Assembly (NCBI GenBank): GCA_910586845.1
Contig: CAJUJV010000061.1
Span: 5,952 to 11,570 of the forward strand
Source: an uncultured Hungatella sp.
GTDB taxonomy: Bacteria; Bacillota; Clostridia; Lachnospirales; Lachnospiraceae
Reading direction: 5' to 3'
DNA length: 5,619 bases
Shown: one piece after another, positions 1-4,503 of the stretch
Layout of the letters: every line of letters starts with the position of its first letter
Position numbering within the stretch: the stretch's first letter is position 1
Position numbers and translations under genes: made by a program
The notes under the pieces: model-generated
The model's database searches: none
What the model was told of the DNA's origin: nothing
What the model saw: only the letters and a program-made list of their open reading frames with translations

Positions 1-1
1 C

Positions 2-382
2 ATGGCTTCCCAGGCTATCCTCCAGATGGTGAGCCAGGCCGGACCGCCGGTGCTGGACGAAAACGGCATCATGAGATCAGGAGTCATAATCCGCCATATG
101 GTGCTGCCGGGGGCCCGGAAAGATTCCGTCAGGCTTCTCCATTGGATGGACGAAAACCTGCCGAAGCATCAGTATTATATCAGTCTTTTAAGCCAGTATA
201 CCCCGTTTTTCCTGGTCAGAGATACGGACCGCTATCCGGAGATCAACCGGCGGATCACCACTTATGAATATCAGAAAGTCGTGGATGCTGCCCTGGAACT
301 GGGCCTGTCAGAAGGTTATATGCAGGAGAAAAGCAGCGCCAGAGAAGAATACACGCCGCCCTTTGACTTAGAAGGGGTATAG
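2..382 (+). CDS. Radical SAM protein, PflX/PflA-like (C-terminal part, cut by window edge)
   Basis: This is the C-terminal 126 residues of a protein related to pyruvate formate-lyase activating enzyme (PflX-like radical SAM family). The CxxxCxxC iron-sulfur motif that would prove the family lies in the N-terminal half, outside the window. What is visible fits the family tail: GVIIRHMVLPG at residues 27-37, SLLSQYTP at 61-68, RRITTYEYQKV at 83-93, and the ending EEYTPPFDLEGV. The ATG at position 2 is most likely an internal methionine, because no ribosome binding site can be seen and the fold needs about 150 or more upstream residues; base 1 is the last base of the preceding codon. The gene ends with TAG at 380-382 and converges on the leftward RNA transcript ending near 411. 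The substrate is unknown: many PflX-like proteins lack an assigned partner. Family call is from recalled sequence resemblance. Confidence 0.82.
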   Translation: MASQAILQMVSQAGPPVLDENGIMRSGVIIRHMVLPGARKDSVRLLHWMDENLPKHQYYISLLSQYTPFFLVRDTDRYPEINRRITTYEYQKVVDAALELGLSEGYMQEKSSAREEYTPPFDLEGV

Positions 383-410
383 AAAATTGCTTTCCGCTCC
401 GTATACATAC

Positions 411-857
411 GAAAAGTGGGTATCGATTTTCTCATCTCGATACCCACTCTTAAACTATCTCATCCACTGGACTATACCTCTCTTTTCAGATAATTCTTAA
501 AGATACTTGTCCTTCTCTTTAAGTTACTCTATATTCAATTTTTCTTCTCCTTCCCTATATTCCGCATCCCTCTCTATGTATGTCCCTTTTCTTTTCTTTC
601 ATCTCTCTAAGGTTATCCTTCTGAAAATCTCTGTCGCACCAGCAATACTTTCTCGTCATATTACCAAACGACTATTTTCTTCTGTCAACATTCTTAGAAC
701 TCGGTCTCCATCTCTCTCTTCTGGTCTGCTTCCTATAGTTCAGGCTTGTCCTGGTCTCATCTGTCTCCCTTCTGAGATCTTCCTCTCTCCTTCGTTATCT
801 GACAGATGAAACAAAATTATGTGCCCTTTGGTCTGTACCTCCTTCTTTGTTTTTGTT
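411..857 (-). ncRNA. Candidate structured non-coding RNA of about 446 nt, family not recognised
   Basis: This interval is transcribed leftward from a perfect-consensus promoter (864-892) and ends at a hairpin plus U4 (412-448). On the - strand it is markedly purine-rich throughout, and all reading frames are broken by stops; the longest ATG-started stretch has 34 codons and no good ribosome site. Helices, in RNA order: 812-801 with 765-754 (12 bp, one U.G); 753-750 with 744-741 (CAGG/CCTG); a nested stem of 679-674/628-623, 672-669/636-633 and 664-659/647-642; 523-516 with 503-496 (CTTAAAGA/TCTTTAAG); and the terminal 12-bp stem. Wobble pairs in the first and nested stems would be A.C mismatches on the + strand, so the - strand is the RNA. 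I see no tmRNA tag or CCA end, RNase P core, or SRP RNA tetraloop domain. It may be a large ornate-type RNA or an unknown sRNA; function is not inferable. Confidence 0.6.
412..448 (-). terminator. Hairpin terminator of the candidate RNA (possibly shared with the + strand gene)
   Basis: A perfect 12-bp inverted repeat, AGTGGGTATCGA at 415-426 and TCGATACCCACT at 437-448, encloses a 10-nt loop. Read leftward, the stem runs into TTTT (415-412) and then C, a short but acceptable U-tract. Read rightward there is no U-run (CTTAAAC), so it is a weaker terminator for the radical SAM gene that ends 30 bp away, although the hairpin may serve both converging transcripts. Confidence 0.65.
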
Positions 858-863
858 GTCTTT

Positions 864-892
864 ATTATAGACCGCGGAGAAGGATTTGTCAA
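864..892 (-). promoter_or_regulatory. Perfect-consensus sigma-A promoter driving the candidate RNA
   Basis: On the - strand, TTGACA (892-887) and TATAAT (869-864) are separated by exactly 17 bp, matching the sigma-70/sigma-A consensus at all twelve positions. Upstream lies very AT-rich DNA with runs of six to seven A on the - strand (about 896-930), resembling an UP element. The predicted start is an A near 857. No protein gene follows, so the strength of this promoter is the main argument for an abundant RNA product. Confidence 0.85.
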
Positions 893-1030
893 CACTTTTT
901 TCGTGATTTTTTTAAAATATTTTTTATCTATTATTGTTTTGTATTAATTGTTTATAATTATTTTGAATATTCGGATATTTATATCGGTATTTTCGGCTGC
1001 ATCTCTCATATTTTCTGATTTAAATAATAT
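893..1030. other. AT-rich gene-free spacer upstream of the RNA promoter
   Basis: This stretch separates the MATE terminator from the RNA promoter. It is extremely AT-rich, with T6-T7 runs on the + strand close to the promoter that probably act as an UP element. It contains small palindromes such as GAATATTC (965-972) and GATATTTATATC (974-985), which are expected by chance in such DNA. No coding sequence, tRNA or convincing + strand promoter was seen. Confidence 0.5.
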
Positions 1031-1032
1031 AT

Positions 1033-1107
1033 TTACACAAATCCCTGATAATTCTTCAGGGACAGACCGGGACCGGCCATGATCTCACCGTTCCGGCCCC
1101 GGTCTGT
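1033..1107 (-). terminator. Tandem-hairpin terminator after the MATE gene
   Basis: Two adjoining hairpins lie just past the MATE stop. The first pairs 1107-1093 with 1076-1062, a GC-rich 15-bp stem (ACAGACCGGGGCCGG on the - strand) with one G.U at 1097/1072 that would be C.A on the + strand. The second pairs 1062-1056 (TCCCTGA) with 1048-1042 (TCAGGGA) around a 7-nt loop and is followed by TTTGTGT. The U-tract is interrupted, so the second hairpin is a moderate terminator; the first adds a strong RNA 3' barrier. Together they isolate the pump operon from the RNA promoter downstream. Confidence 0.65.
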
Positions 1108-1138
1108 GGTTCTGTTTCCGTCTGCAAAATCCCCTGTT

Positions 1139-2506
1139 TTACACGGAACTCCCTTCAGCCGCCCCGGATGATCTCTGTTCGATCTTCCGAAAGATCCCCA
1201 GGCAGATAAACAGGGACAGGATGATGGAGACAAAGTCCGCTGCCGGCTGGGCGTAGATAGCCCCCTCCAGGCCGAAAAGGCTGTTGAGGATAAAAATGAA
1301 GGGAATAAAGATCAGGCCCTGGCGGCATACGGTCAGCACCAGAGACGGGAGAGCCTTCCCCATACCCTGGATCGTATTGATACACAAAAACAGGATTCCC
1401 AGCACCGGCCCCGACATCTGCAGGGCGATCACCATCCGGATGCCGTAGGCGATGACTTCGCTGTCATTGATAAAGGCCTGGATCACTGCCTGCCGTGCCA
1501 GAACCATGATAACCGTCAGCACCGTCCCCACAGCCACGGCGCACATCCCTGTAAACCGGAAGACCTGGAGAAGGCGTTTCTTGTTCCTGGCTCCGTAATT
1601 ATAGCCGATGAGAGGCTGGATTCCGGTGCACAGACCGATCTGCAGGAGCACTACCAGCATATTGGACTTCATGGCCACACCCATGGCCGCCACCGGAGTA
1701 TCCCCGTATCTGCCCAGTACCAGATTCAGAACAATGTTGGCACAGCTCATAAGAATGTTATTGAGCGAGGCGGGAATACCGATGGACAGAACACTGGCAG
1801 CGATCCGCTCCCCGGCCCTGAAATCTTTCAGCCTGATAGACAGGCTGGACTTTTTTCTCAGAAAATAGATAAGGTAAAACCCGCTGGCAGCCATATTGCC
1901 GATGACCGTGGCCACAGCGGCTCCCACTACGCCCCAGTTCAGTCCCAGAATCATAACAGGATCAAGGACAATGTTGGTCACGGTTCCGATCATATTGCCG
2001 ATCATGGATTCCTTGGAAGCACCCTCTCCTCTGAGGATATTGCCGAAAGCCGTTCCGAACATGATAAAGGGGCCTCCGAAGGCGATGTAGGTCAGATAGT
2101 CCCTGGCATAGCCGACGGTATTTTCGCTGGCCCCGATCATCTTCAGGATCCCGTCCATCCCCGCCAGAAACAGAAGGGCCATAAAAATGCCCAGACCCAG
2201 AGAGCCGTAGCAGCAGAAAGACGAGATATTCCTGGCCCTCTCCGCCTTCTTTTCTCCCAGCGCCCTGGAGATAGCCGAGCTTCCTCCGATGCCGAACAGG
2301 TTGCCCAGAGCCATGAACACCATGAACACCGGGGTGGCCAGAGAGACTGCCGCCACCTTCATGGGATCCCCTGTCTGCCCGATGAAAAATGTATCCGCCA
2401 TATTATAGATGACCACGACCAGCATGGAGATCATGGTGGGCACGGCCATAACCGCCACGGCTTTCGGCACCGGCGCTTCTTCAAACAATTGTCTGTTATC
2501 CTTCAT
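1139..2506 (-). CDS. MATE family multidrug efflux transporter (MepA-like)
   Basis: An integral membrane protein of 455 residues, the usual MATE length, with about twelve hydrophobic segments in two homologous halves. MATE proteins export cationic drugs or metabolites in exchange for Na+ or H+; the true substrate here is unknown. Family marks (numbered from the upstream ATG at 2512) are YNMADTFFIGQ at 36-46, GIGGSSAISRALGE at 74-87, NILRGEGASKESM at 158-170, QPLIGYNYGA at 299-308 and the C-lobe AQPAADF at 421-427. Two in-frame ATGs compete: the one at 2512 lies only 2 nt from AGGAGG (2520-2515), while the ATG at 2506 has the ideal 8-nt spacing, so I chose the latter. It lies downstream of a MarR regulator on the same strand, and a copy of the putative operator sits at 2527-2545, implying repression by that protein. 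It ends in a short hydrophilic tail with TAA at 1139. Confidence 0.95.
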   Translation of the reverse strand: MKDNRQLFEEAPVPKAVAVMAVPTMISMLVVVIYNMADTFFIGQTGDPMKVAAVSLATPVFMVFMALGNLFGIGGSSAISRALGEKKAERARNISSFCCYGSLGLGIFMALLFLAGMDGILKMIGASENTVGYARDYLTYIAFGGPFIMFGTAFGNILRGEGASKESMIGNMIGTVTNIVLDPVMILGLNWGVVGAAVATVIGNMAASGFYLIYFLRKKSSLSIRLKDFRAGERIAASVLSIGIPASLNNILMSCANIVLNLVLGRYGDTPVAAMGVAMKSNMLVVLLQIGLCTGIQPLIGYNYGARNKKRLLQVFRFTGMCAVAVGTVLTVIMVLARQAVIQAFINDSEVIAYGIRMVIALQMSGPVLGILFLCINTIQGMGKALPSLVLTVCRQGLIFIPFIFILNSLFGLEGAIYAQPAADFVSIILSLFICLGIFRKIEQRSSGAAEGSSV

Positions 2507-2526
2507 ATTCATATCCTCCTTCTCTT

Positions 2527-2545
2527 ATCGTTCGCATACTGACAG
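2527..2545 (-). promoter_or_regulatory. Putative MarR operator upstream of the MATE gene
   Basis: Read on the - strand, CTGTCAGTATGCGAACGAT matches the sequence at the marR promoter (3041-3059) in 17 of 19 positions, in the matching orientation relative to an imperfect palindrome TGTCAG-N4-CKAACR. It lies just before the MATE ribosome binding site. A weak -10-like GAAAAT (2551-2546) directly precedes it, mirroring the -10/operator geometry at marR, but no good -35 accompanies it. Confidence 0.6.
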
Positions 2546-2555
2546 ATTTTCTCCC

Positions 2556-2593
2556 AAAAAAAGAAAAGATATTCTCTAGAGAATATTCTTTTC
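2556..2593 (-). terminator. Terminator overlapping the marR stop codon
   Basis: A perfect 18-bp palindrome (2569-2586, ATATTCTCTAGAGAATAT) contains the marR TAG stop at its centre. The arms extend through GAAAAG (2593-2588 on the - strand) and CTTTTC (2568-2563) with one bulged base. The - strand transcript then reads T7 (2562-2556). The stem is AU-rich but long, and the U-tract is good. It lies between marR and the MATE gene, so it should lower read-through into the pump. Confidence 0.65.
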
Positions 2594-3004
2594 AAATCTG
2601 CCAAGCATCATCAGAAATCCTTCGACTTCCTCATCTGTCATACCGGCTCTCATCATGGCTTCAAATCGTTTGATCCGGTCCGTCATCCGCTCCTGGGCCT
2701 GCCTGCCTTTCTCCGTCAGCACGATCCTCTTCAATCTGGCATCCCGGGGAACCGCAACTCTCCTGATATATCCGTTATTCTCCATCAAAGTCAGCATATG
2801 GCTGGCCGTGGACCGGCGTATGGAAAATTCCTTCTCGATATCCTTCTGCATGATCTCCCTGTCCCCCTGATGAATCAGGTAATCCAGCATCCAGACCTGG
2901 CGGGCGGTAAGGGACTCCTCCTCTTCCGCCACCATCCGGTTGATCCTCCGGTGGATCAGATTGGATAAATTACGGATATAAAATCCCACATGATCCTTTT
3001 CCAT
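2576..3004 (-). CDS. MarR family transcriptional regulator, probable repressor of the adjacent MATE pump
   Basis: A 142-residue cytoplasmic protein of typical MarR length. The winged helix-turn-helix runs from about residue 33 to 97: TARQVWMLDYLI, then MQKDIEKEFSIRRSTASHML with the recognition helix near 63-75, then the wing with the characteristic PRDARLKRI at 86-94 and LTEKGR at 96-101. N- and C-terminal helices would form the dimer. MarR proteins usually bind small palindromes and release them on ligand binding. Context supports control of the MATE gene, whose start lies about 70 bp downstream: near-identical operator-like sequences lie at this gene's own promoter and before the pump. The start ATG at 3004 has AAGGA about 11 nt upstream, slightly long; no better start is visible. 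Resemblance to the MepR-MepA arrangement of Staphylococcus aureus is in gene order and regulator type; orthology is not shown. Confidence 0.94.
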   Translation of the reverse strand: MEKDHVGFYIRNLSNLIHRRINRMVAEEEESLTARQVWMLDYLIHQGDREIMQKDIEKEFSIRRSTASHMLTLMENNGYIRRVAVPRDARLKRIVLTEKGRQAQERMTDRIKRFEAMMRAGMTDEEVEGFLMMLGRFEKNIL

Positions 3005-3040
3005 GAAAAAACAGATCCTTTCCTCTCAATCCGGCAAAAG

Positions 3041-3059
3041 CTGTCAGTATGCTAACAAT
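3041..3059 (+). promoter_or_regulatory. Putative MarR operator at the marR promoter
   Basis: CTGTCAGTATGCTAACAAT contains the imperfect palindrome TGTCAG-TATG-CTAACA (five of six half-site positions complementary). It abuts the marR -10 box and covers the predicted transcription start, where a bound repressor would block initiation. The same sequence recurs at 2527-2545 with two changes. On the - strand it contains GTTAG, the core reported for MepR sites. Confidence 0.6.
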
Positions 3060-3086
3060 TCTAATGAAAAATGCCGGAAAAGTCAA
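3058..3086 (-). promoter_or_regulatory. Sigma-A promoter of marR (and probably the MATE gene)
   Basis: On the - strand, TTGACT (3086-3081) and TAGAAT (3063-3058) are 17 bp apart, each one mismatch from consensus. Transcription should begin near 3051, giving a leader of about 47 nt. The promoter starts just past the rarA terminator U-tract, so marR forms an independent unit. Confidence 0.75.
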
Positions 3087-3100
3087 GAAAACATTTCCAC

Positions 3101-3146
3101 AAAAAAACAGGACAGACGAGAACATTTTTCTCCCATCTGTCCCTGT
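3101..3146 (-). terminator. Rho-independent terminator of rarA
   Basis: On the - strand, ACAGGGACAGA (3146-3136) pairs with TCTGTCCTGT (3116-3107) with one bulged G. An inner GAGAA (3132-3128) / TTCTC (3122-3118) stem closes a 5-nt loop. A run of T at 3107-3101 follows directly. It begins 7 bp after the rarA stop and ends before the marR -35 box. Confidence 0.88.
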
Positions 3147-3153
3147 TCCTCTC

Positions 3154-4491
3154 TTATTCGCCGGCCTTTCCATGTTCCTTTTTCCAGGTCTTTATACGTC
3201 TCAGCTTTTCTGCAGTCTCTTTCTCCGCCCCCTGATCTCCCGGCGTGTAGTACTCGGTTCCCTCCAGGCTGTCAGGCAGACACTGCATAACCGCCACTTT
3301 CTCCCTGGTATCATGGGCATAGACATAGCCTTCCCCGTAGTGCAGCTGCCCCATAAGCTCTGTGGGAGCGTTGCGGATCACAAGAGGCACCGGTTCCGTC
3401 AGCATGTCCTGAGCGTCTTTTTTGGCTTTCTCGTAAGCCATGTAGGCGGAGTTGGACTTGGGGGCCATGGACAGATAGATGACGGCATGGCTTAAATGCA
3501 CGTTGCACTCCGGCATCCCCAGGAAATGACAGGCCTGATATGCGGCTACGGCCACTCCCAGTGCCTGGCTGTCCGCCATGCCCACATCCTCGCTGGCAAA
3601 CCGCACCAGTCTTCTGGCCACATACAGAGGATCCTCCCCTGCCTCCAGCATCCGGGCAAGCCAGTATACGGCCGCATCCGGATCCGTGTTGCGCATGGAC
3701 TTGTGGAGGGCGGAGATCAGATTGTAATGTTCCTCCCCTTTCTTGTCATAGAGCAGGCTCTTTCTCCCGATGCACTGGCGCAGCACCTCCGGCGTAATCA
3801 CCGTCCTGTCCGCATGGATCTCGCCGTTGGTCACCGCCATCTCCAGGACATTCAGGGCCGTCCTGGCATCTCCTCCTGCAAAGGACGCGATCATATCCAC
3901 CATATCATCGGCAATATCGATGTTCAGATAGCCCAGCCCCTTCTGGCTCTTCAGAGTCCTCCTCAGAAGCTCTGCCACGTCTTCCGCGGACAGGGCCTGG
4001 AGAACAAAGACCCGGCACCTGGACAAAAGAGCGCTGTTGATCTCAAAGGAAGGATTCTCCGTGGTGGCGCCGATGAGGATGATGCTTCCCTTCTCCACAT
4101 AGGGGAGAAAGGCATCCTGCTGGGCCTTGTTAAATCGGTGTATCTCATCTACAAAGACCACGGTCCGGATCCCTGCCCGCCTGCTCTCTTCTGCCTGGGC
4201 CATCACTTCCCGAATCTCCTTGATTCCGCTTGTAACGGCGCTGAAGTTGATAAACCGGGCATGGGTCCTGCCCGCGATAATCCCCGCCAGAGTGGTCTTG
4301 CCCACGCCCGGAGGCCCCCAGAAGATCATGGAAGGGATCTGATCCTGCTCAATAAGCCTTCTGAGAATCTTTCCTTTTCCGATCAGGTGTTCCTGACCCA
4401 CAAACTCTTCCAGTTTCTCCGGTCTCATGCGGCTGGCCAGCGGGTTCGTGTTCTCCTGCCGGTCAAATAATGACAGCTGTTCCATAGGCAT
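3154..4491 (-). CDS. rarA: Replication-associated recombination protein A (RarA/MgsA), AAA+ ATPase
   Basis: A 445-residue AAA+ ATPase of the RarA/MgsA/WRNIP1 family, related to clamp loader subunits, which acts at stalled replication forks. Motifs in order: PLASRMRP at 17-24 and VGQEHLIG at 31-38 (family N-terminus), Walker A GPPGVGKT at 59-66, Walker B VVFVDEIH at 111-118, sensor 1 GATTEN at 141-146, arginine finger LLSRCR at 155-160, sensor 2 GGDAR at 206-210, then the C-terminal tetramerisation domain with MRNTDPDAAVYWLARML and the conserved APKSNSAY at 343-350. All catalytic residues are intact and length is normal. Residues 5-9, QLSLF, match the bacterial beta-clamp-binding consensus. 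The ATG at 4491 is preferred over the one at 4485 because GAGG lies about 10 nt upstream of it; either keeps QLSLF. It begins 12 bp after the preceding NuoL-type gene, so the two are probably cotranscribed, and a strong terminator follows. Confidence 0.97.
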   Translation of the reverse strand: MPMEQLSLFDRQENTNPLASRMRPEKLEEFVGQEHLIGKGKILRRLIEQDQIPSMIFWGPPGVGKTTLAGIIAGRTHARFINFSAVTSGIKEIREVMAQAEESRRAGIRTVVFVDEIHRFNKAQQDAFLPYVEKGSIILIGATTENPSFEINSALLSRCRVFVLQALSAEDVAELLRRTLKSQKGLGYLNIDIADDMVDMIASFAGGDARTALNVLEMAVTNGEIHADRTVITPEVLRQCIGRKSLLYDKKGEEHYNLISALHKSMRNTDPDAAVYWLARMLEAGEDPLYVARRLVRFASEDVGMADSQALGVAVAAYQACHFLGMPECNVHLSHAVIYLSMAPKSNSAYMAYEKAKKDAQDMLTEPVPLVIRNAPTELMGQLHYGEGYVYAHDTREKVAVMQCLPDSLEGTEYYTPGDQGAEKETAEKLRRIKTWKKEHGKAGE

Positions 4492-4503
4492 TTTCTACAT
4501 TCC

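Noticed and set aside
400..411. Near-palindrome CGTATACATACG between the radical SAM gene and the RNA terminator.
   Set aside because: Five-bp arms with a 2-nt centre; too short and isolated to assign a role.
659..687. Second promoter-like pair on the - strand, TTGACA (687-682) and TAATAT (663-658... region) inside the RNA.
   Set aside because: Spacing is about 19 bp and the -10 matches only four of six positions; the bases are already used by helices of the RNA.
555..691. Two overlapping short - strand ORFs (11 and 34 codons, joined by ATGA), the second reading MTRKYCWCDRDFQKDNL and onward.
   Set aside because: Neither has a properly spaced ribosome site, the second start lies within the nested RNA stem, and short frames in purine-rich RNA are expected to look charged. 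Ribosome profiling or conservation could revive it.
507..809. Open frame of 100 codons on the + strand across the gene-free region, rich in Ser, Leu and Phe.
   Set aside because: Its composition only reflects the pyrimidine bias of the strand; no ribosome site precedes it, and the promoter and helices point to the opposite strand.
703..834. Four copies of AGACC on the - strand (834-830, 757-753, 727-723, 707-703).
   Set aside because: A pentamer in purine-rich sequence recurs easily and the spacing is irregular, so it is not called a repeat or CRISPR-like array.
411..857. Assignment of the RNA to tmRNA, RNase P, SRP RNA or 6S RNA.
   Set aside because: No tag-peptide frame or tRNA-like ends, no RNase P conserved core, no SRP GGAA-type domain in the right context, and the length does not fit 6S or SRP RNA.
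806..1018. 70-codon + strand frame across the RNA promoter and AT-rich spacer.
   Set aside because: Low-complexity Phe/Ile/Tyr-rich translation of AT-rich DNA, without a ribosome site.
3496..4470. Long (324-codon) + strand frame opposite rarA.
   Set aside because: It is the antisense shadow of a fully conserved rarA; its translation is rich in His, Pro and Gly and resembles no protein I know.
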